DNA from: Anaerobacillus isosaccharinicus | GTDB taxonomy: Bacteria; Bacillota; Bacilli; Bacillales; Anaerobacillaceae | NCBI RefSeq assembly: GCF_001866075.3 | Contig: NZ_CP063356.1 | Location: forward strand, 2,718,164-2,782,163 | Direction: 5' to 3' | DNA length: 64,000 nucleotides | The notes under the pieces: model-generated | What the model was told of the DNA's origin: nothing | Seen by the model: only the letters and a program-made list of their open reading frames with translations | Databases searched by the model: none | In this document: piece by piece, positions 24,590 to 32,783 of the stretch | Numbering within the stretch: position 1 is the first letter of the stretch | How the letters are laid out: every line of letters begins with the position of its first letter | Position numbers and translations under genes: made by a program

Positions 24590-26305
24590 ATGCAAATGCA
24601 ACCAATTCCTGCAGTAAAAGGAGATTATCATTTAGAAGATTATGAAAAAGTAGTAGAAAGCTTTGACTGGAGTCAAGTAGAAGAACAGTTTTCATGGTAC
24701 AAAACTGGAAAAATGAATATTGCATTTGAAGCTATTGATCGTCATGCTCTAGGTGTGAAAAAAAATCAAGTTGCCCTCTATTATAAAGATGATACTAGAC
24801 GTGAAAAATACACGTTTAAAGAGATGATGGAACAAACAAATAAAGCCGGAAATATTTTGAAACAACAGGGTGTTGAAAAAGGAGATCGCGTATTTATCTT
24901 TATGCCAAGGTCGCCTGAACTTTATTTTTGTTTACTTGGTGCTATTAAGCTTGGAGCAATTGTAGGTCCGCTTTTTGAAGCATTTATGGAAGCAGCTGTC
25001 TTTGACCGTTTAAATGACAGTAAGGCGAAAGTATTAATAACAACTCCAGAATTAGTAGGAAGGGTTGCTATAGACAACTTACCAAATCTAGAAAAAGTAA
25101 TTTTAGTAGGTAATGATATTGAAGAAGATCATGTAACTGTCGATTATTATAAATCTTTTGAACAAGCAAGTAAAAAGCTTCTAATTGAATGGGTTGAACC
25201 AGAAGATGGAATGCTATTGCATTATACATCAGGTTCAACCGGGAAACCAAAAGGGGTTTTGCATGTTCATAATGCTATGATACAACAGTATCAGACGGCG
25301 AAGTGGGTGTTAGATTTAAAAGAGGATGATGTTTATTGGTGTACTGCAGATCCAGGCTGGGTAACAGGAACTGTTTACGGAATTTTTGGACCTTGGCTTC
25401 ACGGTGCATCTAATGTTGTTCGGGGCGGGCGCTTTAATCCGGAAGACTGGTATAAAACAATTGAAGATTATGGGGTGACAGTCTGGTATAGTGCACCAAC
25501 TGCCTTTAGAATGTTAATGGGAATTGGAGAAGACTTGATCCAAAGGTTTGACCTTACATCACTACGCCATATATTAAGTGTTGGTGAGCCGCTTAACCCT
25601 GAAGTTGTTAAATGGGGAGTAAAAGTATTTCATTTAAGAATTCACGATACATGGTGGATGACTGAAACTGGTTCAATGATGATTTGTAACTATCCAACAT
25701 TAGCAATTAAGCCAGGTTCAATGGGGAAACCAATTCCAGGTATTGAAGCAGCGATCATTGATGATCAAGGCAATGTTTTACCACCGAATAGAATGGGGAA
25801 TTTAGCCCTTAAAAAAGGTTGGCCATCAATGATGCGTTCAATTTGGAACAATCCTCAAAAATATCAGGAATATTTCACTGATAATGGATGGTATATTTCA
25901 GGGGATTCGGCTTACATGGATGAAGAAGGATATTTTTGGTTTCAAGGTAGAATAGATGATGTCATTAATACGTCTGGTGAGAGAGTTGGTCCGTTTGAAG
26001 TAGAAAGTAAGCTTGTGGAACATCCTGCAATTGCAGAAGCCGGTGTTATTGGTATTCCCGATCCTGTTAGGGGCACCATTATTAAAGCGTTTATTTCATT
26101 ACGTGAAGGCTTTGATGCGAGTGATGAGCTAAAAGAAGAAATTCGTCTTTTTGTGAAAAAGGAGCTTTCTGCCCATGCTACTCCAAGACAAATTGAGTTC
26201 CGCGATAAACTTCCAAAAACGAGAAGTGGAAAAATTATGAGACGAGTGTTAAAAGCTTGGGAGTTAGATTTGCCTACAGGTGATTTGTCTACAATGGAAG
26301 ATTAA
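24590..26305 (+). CDS. acsA: Acetyl-CoA synthetase (AMP-forming) AcsA
   Basis: A 571-residue adenylate-forming enzyme that turns acetate, ATP and CoA into acetyl-CoA for acetate reuse. Motifs of the ANL superfamily: LHYTSGSTGKPKGVLH (P-loop-like A3, near residue 205), WWMTETGSMM (A5), YISGDSAYMDEEGYFWFQGRIDDVINTSGERVGPFEVES (A7/A8) and KTRSGKIMRRVLKAW (A10, with the catalytic lysine that AcuA acetylates). GAGGGGG precedes the ATG. Its divergent acuABC neighbour provides the modification switch. A strong bidirectional terminator follows. Confidence 0.96.
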   Translation: MQMQPIPAVKGDYHLEDYEKVVESFDWSQVEEQFSWYKTGKMNIAFEAIDRHALGVKKNQVALYYKDDTRREKYTFKEMMEQTNKAGNILKQQGVEKGDRVFIFMPRSPELYFCLLGAIKLGAIVGPLFEAFMEAAVFDRLNDSKAKVLITTPELVGRVAIDNLPNLEKVILVGNDIEEDHVTVDYYKSFEQASKKLLIEWVEPEDGMLLHYTSGSTGKPKGVLHVHNAMIQQYQTAKWVLDLKEDDVYWCTADPGWVTGTVYGIFGPWLHGASNVVRGGRFNPEDWYKTIEDYGVTVWYSAPTAFRMLMGIGEDLIQRFDLTSLRHILSVGEPLNPEVVKWGVKVFHLRIHDTWWMTETGSMMICNYPTLAIKPGSMGKPIPGIEAAIIDDQGNVLPPNRMGNLALKKGWPSMMRSIWNNPQKYQEYFTDNGWYISGDSAYMDEEGYFWFQGRIDDVINTSGERVGPFEVESKLVEHPAIAEAGVIGIPDPVRGTIIKAFISLREGFDASDELKEEIRLFVKKELSAHATPRQIEFRDKLPKTRSGKIMRRVLKAWELDLPTGDLSTMED

Positions 26306-26320
26306 TTATAACTTACTTAA

Positions 26321-26365
26321 AACAGAGACCACGGTTCTGATAATGAACCGTGGTCTCTGTTTTTA
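26321..26365. terminator. Strong bidirectional terminator between acsA and the PBP gene
   Basis: AAAACAGAGACCACGGTTC and GAACCGTGGTCTCTGTTTTT form a perfect 19-bp stem around a 7-nt loop, with T runs on both strands. It serves the two convergent genes. Confidence 0.92.
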
Positions 26366-29278
26366 TTATGCAATTCGTCTAATACTTTGTAGTAGTTTTG
26401 AAAATGAATTTCTAAATCCATTATTATAGGTTAGCTCGTCAAGAGGGTCAGGAATACCCTCATCATCGTCATCATTTGAACCGTTTCCATTTCCAGGTGG
26501 TTTCGGTGGTTTCTTATCTTCCTTGTCTTTCTTCTTATCATCACCAGGAGCTTCGTTCATTTCATCATCTTCTGAAGGTGAGTCTTGCCATTGTCCTGTA
26601 AACACAACGGAAGATGCATCAGATTCCCTTCCTGCTACGTCAACAGCAGTTACTTTGTATGCAGCAGCCCCAGAGCCTACACTAAACGTTAGTTCTCGAT
26701 CAGACCTTACAATATCAGAAACTGTAAATAGATCACTACCATTTGCTGCTCGATAGATTCTATAGCCGATAATGTCGTTATCAGGGTGTTCACTCCACTT
26801 AAGTGTGTTTCCTTCAATTCTAATGAATTCAACTGGAACTGGAGTTTTTCCATTATCCTCTGCATATCGGTCAGGGATAATTCTTTCCCAATCAGAAGGA
26901 AGAAATTGAAAAATGTTTTCATCATCAGAAAAGTACCCATCCTTGATAGAAATTCCACGTTGTGTAAATTCATATGGTGTCGTTTCTAAAGAACGATAAG
27001 GTTCTCCTTGAAGCATAACAAAATCAACTCTTTGAAGGCTATCATCAACAGTTGTAGGAACAAATTTAGCATTGAATAAATCTGTTTTTACTAAACCAGC
27101 CTCACTACAAAGTTCAGATGGCAATAAACCAGAAATACCACAAAACGATTGGCGAACAATACCACTCGGCATCTTAAAGCCTTCACTAGGAGCAATGTAG
27201 TCCGGCTCAACCTCATAAGCAGCGTTGGCTAGATTTGCCCAAATTCTTTGCGTTCTAGGTCCAGTACGACCTTTTAACGGATAGTTTGTATCGTAACCAA
27301 TCCAGACACCCATTGTAAAGTTAGGGTTGAAACCAACATACCAAGAGTCATAGGCGTTATTCGTCGTTCCTGTTTTCCCAGCTAAATCAGTTCTGAAGTT
27401 CAGCATTCCAGGTAAACCAGGAGCAGTACCTGGTGAAACATGAACGTCTCTAAGCATATCAAGTGTTAAATAGGCTGTTTGTTCAGAGAAAATGTCTCTT
27501 TCTTCATGTTCATGTTTATAAATGAGGTCGCCATCTTTAGAGACGATTTTCTCAATCATATAGGATTGAATAAATTTTCCTTCATTAGCAAACACACTAT
27601 AGGCATTTGTGTTTTGTTCTACAGATACACCAAGGTGGAGACCACCGATTGCTGTTGGTTCAAAAGGTTCTCCCTTGATGAGGTTGTCAATTCCCATTTT
27701 TTCTAACGTTTCTCTAGCATATTCATGTGGAACACGGTTAAAAGCCTTTACTGCGGGTACGTTTCTAGACCTTTGCAAAGCCTCACGAGCCGTCATTAAT
27801 CCAAGATGGTTGTTACCGAAGTTTGTGATTTCTTTTTCGGGCTCATTTTTATAATACATCGTGGTATCAGCCAAAATGAAGCCTGGTTGTAACAAACCCA
27901 ATTCAATTGCAGGTGCATAAGCGAGCATTGGTTTCATTGTTGAACCGTTTTGACGGAACGCTCGAGTTGCATGATTTAGACTTTCACGACTATGATCACG
28001 ACCGCCGACAAATGAAATAATAGCTCCAGTCTTATTATCAAGTAAAATTGCACCAACCTCTTCAGGTTCACCAAGGTTATTTACACCACCGAATAAACTG
28101 CTATCTTTAATAACGTTTTGATGTGCGTCATAAATTTCTTTTTTTACAGTAGTATGAATTTGATATCCATTTCTACGGAGGTCACGACGGGCTTTTTCAC
28201 GATACTTACCAATCAAGGCAGATCTTTCTGTTACATCTTCAATTTCTTTTGGATCAACACCATCTTCCTCCATCATTTGTGCAGAGAAGATATCAAGTGC
28301 TCTTCTTTCAACTTCATCTAATAAAAATGGGTAGGTTGAGAGCGTCGTTGGTGTTGGATTTGTTAAATTTGCACGAATATCATACTTTAGCGCATCTGTA
28401 AATTCCTTTTCAGAAATGTAACCTTTATCTCTCATTCTTGTTAGAACGGTTCTCATTCTATTTAAGGATGGCTCAAGATTTTCTTTAACACCTCGTCCTT
28501 GAGATAGAAATGGTGTATATCCAAATGGGCTTTGCGGTAACCCAGCTATATAAGCTGCTTGCGGTATTGATAAGTCTTTAGCATCTACTCCAAATATGCC
28601 TTGTGCAGCCGCTTGGACCCCAGCAATGTTTCGACCGTTTGCATTCCGACCGAATGGAACAATGTTTAAGTAAGCAGCCAAAATCTCATCTTTCTCAAAA
28701 AAGTTCTCTAGGCGCATTGCTAGTAGAATTTCCTTTGCTTTTCGCTCGAAAGAAACTTCATTCGTAAGAATTTGGTTTTTTATTAACTGTTGAGTTAACG
28801 TACTTCCACCTGTTTGAACAGAGGAATTAGAAAATTCTTGATAAGTTGCACGTAAAATTGCTTTTGGGACAATTCCGTCATGCTCAAAGAAATATTCATC
28901 TTCTGTTGCGATAATGGCGTTAATCAGGTACTCGGATACTTCTGCTAGTTCAATTTCGCGTCTTTCTAATTCAGAAGGAAGATCGCCCAAGAAAACATTA
29001 TCGGCAAAGTATATTTCTGTAATTTCCTCGTAATTATAAATGTCCATTTTCATGTCATCTTTATTTCGAATCGGCTCATTCATAACTAGTGAGGCGAAAA
29101 ATCCAGCACCTGCACCACCTACAAATAGCATCAAGGAGATAAATCCAACAAAAAAGATTAATAATAAATTCCAAACTACTTGGTAAGTTATACGAAAGCT
29201 TTTAAAGATCTTTTTCTCATTCAAAAAATTTACGAAAGATTGTATTGAGAAGCGTCGATCTGAACGTTTATTATCCAT
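26366..29278 (-). CDS. Class A penicillin-binding protein with FN3-like domain
   Basis: A 970-residue bifunctional peptidoglycan synthase. A short cytoplasmic tail and one helix (about residues 33-62) precede the glycosyltransferase domain (ATEDEYFFEHDGI with the catalytic Glu, GGSTLTQQLIKNQIL, KAKEILLAMRLE, NIVPFGRNANGRNIAGVQAAA). The transpeptidase domain follows: NGSTMKPMLAYAP (SxxK), QRSRNVPAVKAF (SxN) and DLAGKTGTTNNAYD (KTG). Residues about 790-885 resemble a fibronectin type III module (EFIRIEGNTLKWSEHPDN, YRIYRAANGS). An acidic and Lys/Pro-rich spacer (EDDEMNEAPGDDKKKDKEDKK) and a short tail end the protein. AGGAGG precedes the ATG. It is encoded opposite acsA. Confidence 0.92.
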   Translation of the reverse strand: MDNKRSDRRFSIQSFVNFLNEKKIFKSFRITYQVVWNLLLIFFVGFISLMLFVGGAGAGFFASLVMNEPIRNKDDMKMDIYNYEEITEIYFADNVFLGDLPSELERREIELAEVSEYLINAIIATEDEYFFEHDGIVPKAILRATYQEFSNSSVQTGGSTLTQQLIKNQILTNEVSFERKAKEILLAMRLENFFEKDEILAAYLNIVPFGRNANGRNIAGVQAAAQGIFGVDAKDLSIPQAAYIAGLPQSPFGYTPFLSQGRGVKENLEPSLNRMRTVLTRMRDKGYISEKEFTDALKYDIRANLTNPTPTTLSTYPFLLDEVERRALDIFSAQMMEEDGVDPKEIEDVTERSALIGKYREKARRDLRRNGYQIHTTVKKEIYDAHQNVIKDSSLFGGVNNLGEPEEVGAILLDNKTGAIISFVGGRDHSRESLNHATRAFRQNGSTMKPMLAYAPAIELGLLQPGFILADTTMYYKNEPEKEITNFGNNHLGLMTAREALQRSRNVPAVKAFNRVPHEYARETLEKMGIDNLIKGEPFEPTAIGGLHLGVSVEQNTNAYSVFANEGKFIQSYMIEKIVSKDGDLIYKHEHEERDIFSEQTAYLTLDMLRDVHVSPGTAPGLPGMLNFRTDLAGKTGTTNNAYDSWYVGFNPNFTMGVWIGYDTNYPLKGRTGPRTQRIWANLANAAYEVEPDYIAPSEGFKMPSGIVRQSFCGISGLLPSELCSEAGLVKTDLFNAKFVPTTVDDSLQRVDFVMLQGEPYRSLETTPYEFTQRGISIKDGYFSDDENIFQFLPSDWERIIPDRYAEDNGKTPVPVEFIRIEGNTLKWSEHPDNDIIGYRIYRAANGSDLFTVSDIVRSDRELTFSVGSGAAAYKVTAVDVAGRESDASSVVFTGQWQDSPSEDDEMNEAPGDDKKKDKEDKKPPKPPGNGNGSNDDDDEGIPDPLDELTYNNGFRNSFSKLLQSIRRIA

Positions 29279-29361
29279 GGATAGATACCTCCTAATTGAT
29301 CACAAAATATTATAGCATACATTGTCGATTGATGGATATGAACGAATGCTAAAATTAACGA

Positions 29362-29390
29362 TTGACATTGATGTATATTTTTGATAAAAC
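29362..29390 (+). promoter_or_regulatory. Candidate SigA promoter of tyrS
   Basis: A perfect TTGACA (29362-29367), a 17-nt spacer and TAAAAC (29385-29390). Transcription would begin near 29397, giving a leader of about 380 nt that contains the hairpin and T-box. Confidence 0.5.
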
Positions 29391-29462
29391 TTAAGCAATA
29401 ATACATTAAAATATGAAAAAGCTATGATTGGACAACAGTAGTAGGCATTTCCCTGTTAAAGT

Positions 29463-29521
29463 AATGTTCAAAGATCAGCTAACGATAGCGCTTAGTCTCG
29501 TTAGCTTGATCTTTGAACATT
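29463..29521 (+). promoter_or_regulatory. Extra long hairpin at the front of the tyrS leader
   Basis: A 23-nt arm (29463-29485, beginning AATGTTCAAAGATC) pairs with 29498-29521 with a single bulged base, around a 12-nt loop (29486-29497). No T run follows. It directly precedes T-box Stem I and is not part of the standard T-box fold that I know. Confidence 0.6.
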
Positions 29522-29735
29522 CTAGCTAGAGAGCTGGTGGTCGGTGGAAACCAGTACAAACTTGCTTATGAATTACTTCCAAGAGCATCCTTTGTGAACA
29601 GTATTTTACTTTAAGTAGCGAAGGACGGTTCAAACCGTTATTTTTCCGAGGTGGAAAGTATATTTTACTTTCAACAAGGGTGGTACCGCGACTATAAGCT
29701 CGTCCCTTTTTTGGGATGGGCTTTTTTCTATTTTT
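29522..29735 (+). promoter_or_regulatory. Tyrosine T-box riboswitch of tyrS
   Basis: Stem I begins at AGAGAG (29528-29533). CTGG and CCAG close the upper stem, and the specifier loop shows TAC (29555-29557), a tyrosine codon, as AGTACAAA. The T-box sequence AAGGGTGGTACCGCG (29676-29690) would pair with the uncharged tRNA acceptor end. The competing terminator is AGCTCGTCCC with GGGATGGGCT (about 29698-29720) plus six T residues. Uncharged tRNA-Tyr therefore permits transcription of tyrS. Confidence 0.95.
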
Positions 29736-29775
29736 TGAGGTCTACTTATGTTAATGAAAAGAAGGAGAGAGAAAA

Positions 29776-31032
29776 ATGAACTTGTTAAAAGATTTAGAGT
29801 ACCGTGGACTGATTAATCAAGTAACAGATCTAGAAGGATTGACGAAACAATTAGAAGAAGGACAATTGACGCTATATTGTGGATTTGACCCAACTGGGGA
29901 CAGCTTACATATAGGACACTTGTTAACAGTATTAACTTTACGACGTTTTCAATTAGCCGGAAATAGACCACTTGCCCTTGTGGGAGGAGCAACAGGATTA
30001 ATTGGTGATCCAAGTGGAAAAAAAGCCGAGAGAACATTGAATGAAAAAGAAATTGTTGTTCATTTTAGTAACCGTATTAAAGATCAATTATCACGATTTT
30101 TAGATTTTGATGGTCAAAATAGTGCAAAAATCGTAAACAATTATGATTGGATTGGCAATTTAGATGTTATTTCATTCTTAAGGGATGTTGGTAAGAACTT
30201 TGGTGTGAATTACATGCTTGCAAAGGATTCTGTAGAATCGCGTATTCAATCTGGTATATCATTTACTGAGTTTAGTTACATGATTTTACAATCGTACGAC
30301 TTCTTGAAGTTGTTTGAAAATGAAAATTGTCGCCTACAAATAGGTGGTAGTGACCAATGGGGCAACATTACCGCAGGACTTGAATTAATTCGTAAATCAA
30401 CGGATGATGAGGGGAAAGCATATGGCTTTACAATCCCATTAGTAACAAAAAGTGATGGAACCAAATTTGGAAAAACAGAAGGTGGCGCTATTTGGCTAGA
30501 TGCGGAAAAAACATCCCCTTATGAGCTTTACCAATTTTTCATCAATACTGATGATCGCGATGTTGTGAAATTTTTAAAATACTTTACGTTTTTACCGCAC
30601 GAAGAAATTGATGCATTAGTTGAAGAAGTGGCGACAACACCGGAGAAGCGAAGTGCACAACGAAGATTAGCTGAAGAAGTAACGAAACTTGTTCATGGCG
30701 ATGAAGCGTTAGCTCAAGCGATTCGAATTTCCGAAGCTTTATTTAGTGGTGAGATTGCTAATTTAAACGCAAATGAGATAAAACAAGGATTTAAAGATGT
30801 TCCTTCGTATGATTGTAACGAAGATGAAATTAGCTTATTAGAGTTATTAGTGTCTGCAAAAATTGCTCCGTCAAAACGCCAAGGTAGAGAAGATATTCAA
30901 AATGGTGCTATTTATGTGAATGGTGAGCGTACGACGGAGTTAGACAAAATAGTGACAAAGGCTGACCGAATAGAAGGGCAATTTACAATTATTCGCCGTG
31001 GAAAGAAGAAATATTTTTTAATAAACTATTAA
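29776..31032 (+). CDS. tyrS: Tyrosyl-tRNA synthetase TyrS
   Basis: A 418-residue class I synthetase, the main housekeeping type. Motifs: LYCGFDPTGDSLHIGHLLTVL (HIGH, near residue 50), SYMILQSYDFLKLFEN, LQIGGSDQWGNITAGLELIRK, KFGKTEGGAIWLD (KMSKS equivalent), and a C-terminal S4-like domain (SAKIAPSKRQGREDIQNGAIYVNGE). GAAGGAGAG precedes the ATG. It is controlled by the upstream T-box with a UAC specifier. A second, TyrZ-type enzyme lies 10 kb upstream under different control. The stop codon abuts a heptad inverted repeat. Confidence 0.97.
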   Translation: MNLLKDLEYRGLINQVTDLEGLTKQLEEGQLTLYCGFDPTGDSLHIGHLLTVLTLRRFQLAGNRPLALVGGATGLIGDPSGKKAERTLNEKEIVVHFSNRIKDQLSRFLDFDGQNSAKIVNNYDWIGNLDVISFLRDVGKNFGVNYMLAKDSVESRIQSGISFTEFSYMILQSYDFLKLFENENCRLQIGGSDQWGNITAGLELIRKSTDDEGKAYGFTIPLVTKSDGTKFGKTEGGAIWLDAEKTSPYELYQFFINTDDRDVVKFLKYFTFLPHEEIDALVEEVATTPEKRSAQRRLAEEVTKLVHGDEALAQAIRISEALFSGEIANLNANEIKQGFKDVPSYDCNEDEISLLELLVSAKIAPSKRQGREDIQNGAIYVNGERTTELDKIVTKADRIEGQFTIIRRGKKKYFLINY

Positions 31033-31136
31033 AATGTAAAATGTAGAATTCAGAATGTAGAATTAGGTATGAAAGCAATGCTTCTATGGTGTTGCTTTCA
31101 ATAATTCTACATTCTACATTATAAATTCTACATTTT
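31031..31136. repeat. Heptad inverted repeat, copy 6
   Basis: The left arm has AATGTAA, AATGTAG and AATTCAG units starting in the tyrS stop codon. The core is a hairpin, GAAAGCAA (31071-31078) with TTGCTTTC (31092-31099). The right arm has ATTCTAC units up to the cytochrome stop codon (31136-31138). It fills the whole gap between the two convergent genes. Confidence 0.85.
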
Positions 31137-31420
31137 TATTTTTGCTTCGATACCCATGTGGCTACTCTTTCGGCATTTTCTCCAGTTAAGATATTAGCTT
31201 CCATGCCTTCATCACCATTTATAATACTATGTAAGATGTCATTTTTCTTTAAGCCGCGAATTCCTGACGCTAAACCCGTCCCGTTTAATTCAAGACCATG
31301 GCAGCCGGCGCAGTTTTTATTGAATAATGTTATCGTTTCGTTTTCCCTCAGAGTAGCAGCTTCGCTATTACAAGCAACAAGGAAGAGGGAAGATGCAATT
31401 AAGATGATTGCTTTTTTCAT
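31136..31420 (-). CDS. Lipoprotein cytochrome c-551 (CccB-like)
   Basis: A 94-residue small c-type cytochrome anchored outside the cell membrane. Residues 1-17 form a lipoprotein signal with lipobox LVAC (KKAIILIASSLFLVAC). Haem is attached at CAGCH (near residue 38), and the distal ligand is likely the Met in GDEGMEANIL. Such proteins shuttle electrons to terminal oxidases. ATG 31418-31420 has AAAGGGG upstream; the ten codons before it lack a site. It is convergent with tyrS. The size is slightly below that of B. subtilis CccB (about 112 aa). Confidence 0.88.
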   Translation of the reverse strand: MKKAIILIASSLFLVACNSEAATLRENETITLFNKNCAGCHGLELNGTGLASGIRGLKKNDILHSIINGDEGMEANILTGENAERVATWVSKQK

Positions 31421-31456
31421 AAAAAAAACCCCTTTATCACAATTTTTCACATTTAA

Positions 31457-31556
31457 TGAATTTCATAATTTTGTCTTATTGTCATTAAGATACTATAAAT
31501 AGTTGCGTATCTGTTTATAGATTGATATGGCTCGTTTTTGGTAATTATGAAATTCA
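31457..31556. repeat. MITE-like element with 14-bp inverted ends, copy A
   Basis: The ends TGAATTTCATAATT (31457-31470) and AATTATGAAATTCA (31543-31556) are perfect inverted repeats. The interior shares CTTATTGTCATTAAG and CGTTTTTGGTAATT with a second, shorter copy at 62534-62604. It has no coding capacity. It sits just upstream of the cytochrome gene. Confidence 0.65.
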
Positions 31557-31646
31557 CTTATTTAAGTAAATTGTAACAACAAACAGTTCGTTTTGAAATG
31601 TTTTTATCATTTTTTGATTTTGTCGTTTAAAAAAGATCAATTACGA

Positions 31647-31678
31647 AAAAAAAACCACGCATTTGCGTGGCTTTTTCT
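31647..31678 (-). terminator. Terminator of rpsD
   Basis: On the minus strand AAGCCACGC and GCGTGG pair around AAAT, followed by a run of T residues. A T run also exists on the plus strand. Confidence 0.8.
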
Positions 31679-31680
31679 TA

Positions 31681-32283
31681 TTAACGTGAGTAGTACTCAA
31701 CGATAAGTTGCTCAGTAACTTCAGCAGCTAATTCTGAACGCTCAGGTAAGCGTGTGAAAGTTGCTTCAAGTTTTTCTTCATTGAAGTCAAGGTAAGCAGG
31801 AACGAAGTTGTTTACTTCGATTGCTTCTTTAACTGCAGTAAGGTTTAAAGACTTTTCACGAACGCTAATTGTTTGACCAGGTCTTACGCGGTATGATGGA
31901 ATATCAACGCGCTTACCATCAACCATGATGTGACCGTGGTTAACTAATTGGCGTGCTCCACGACGAGTGCGAGCTAATCCCATTCTGTAAACTAAGTTGT
32001 CTAAGCGAGACTCAAGTAAGATCATGAAGTTCTCACCGTGGATACCAGACATTTTGCCAGCATCATCAAAGATACGACGGAATTGACGCTCATTAACTCC
32101 GAACATGTGACGAAGTTTTTGCTTTTCTTGAAGTTGAATACCATATTCAGATAATTTCTTTCTTTGGTTAGGACCGTGTTGTCCTGGTGCGTAAGGACGT
32201 TTTGATAATTCTTTCCCCGTTCCGCTTAATGAGATTCCTAAACGACGAGATAATTTCCAAGATGGACCTGTATAACGAGCCAT
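31681..32283 (-). CDS. rpsD: 30S ribosomal protein S4
   Basis: A 200-residue primary 16S rRNA-binding protein of the small subunit. The N-terminus is [25 protein letters not shown] without the zinc-binding cysteines, so it is the Cys-minus form. The S4 RNA-binding domain is at about residues 92-155 ([41 protein letters not shown]). GGAGGAG precedes the ATG. As in Bacillus it is a lone gene, not in the alpha operon. Its long structured leader fits the known autoregulation by S4. Confidence 0.98.
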   Translation of the reverse strand: MARYTGPSWKLSRRLGISLSGTGKELSKRPYAPGQHGPNQRKKLSEYGIQLQEKQKLRHMFGVNERQFRRIFDDAGKMSGIHGENFMILLESRLDNLVYRMGLARTRRGARQLVNHGHIMVDGKRVDIPSYRVRPGQTISVREKSLNLTAVKEAIEVNNFVPAYLDFNEEKLEATFTRLPERSELAAEVTEQLIVEYYSR

Positions 32284-32490
32284 GAGTGACTCCTCCTTGT
32301 TATTTTAGTATTGATAAAATAACAACAGTTTTTAGTAATCCCTTCAAAAGCTCATTTTATATTCATGCACTTTCGCTTCGACAGCTGGAAGTTACACAAT
32401 GCACCTCATTAATTATGATTCAGCCGCAGTTAATGAGGTATAAAATGAGAATAGTCGACAATTGAAGTTTACCTTGGCTGTCTTATTTTA
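32284..32490 (-). promoter_or_regulatory. Candidate S4-binding autoregulatory leader of rpsD
   Basis: In plus-strand terms, ACCTCATTAA (32403-32412) pairs with TTAATGAGGT (32430-32439), and around it CTCATTTTATA (32352-32362) pairs with TATAAAATGAG (32439-32449), a nested long-range stem. B. subtilis rpsD is repressed by S4 binding a leader pseudoknot, so a structured leader here is expected. The pseudoknot itself was not resolved. Confidence 0.5.
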
Positions 32491-32783
32491 CACAAAGAAT
32501 ATTATATGTTTATTATTATTGAAAGTCAAGGTAATCTAAAAGTAGGAGTAAAAGAATTACCACCTCTTACTTTAGAAAAATTCATAGTATAGCAAGAAAA
32601 TTAAATTCTTTTACATAAAAAGCAGTGTATAATAGTATGTACCTATTACTATAGTGGTTATTATTTTTTGTACTTTTATGAAATTTTTGTAAATAACTAG
32701 ATATTATTATAGTAAAAAATAACTATTTACAATATAATAAACAGAAACGATTAAACTATTTTGCTCTGATTGGTGGTGAGATT

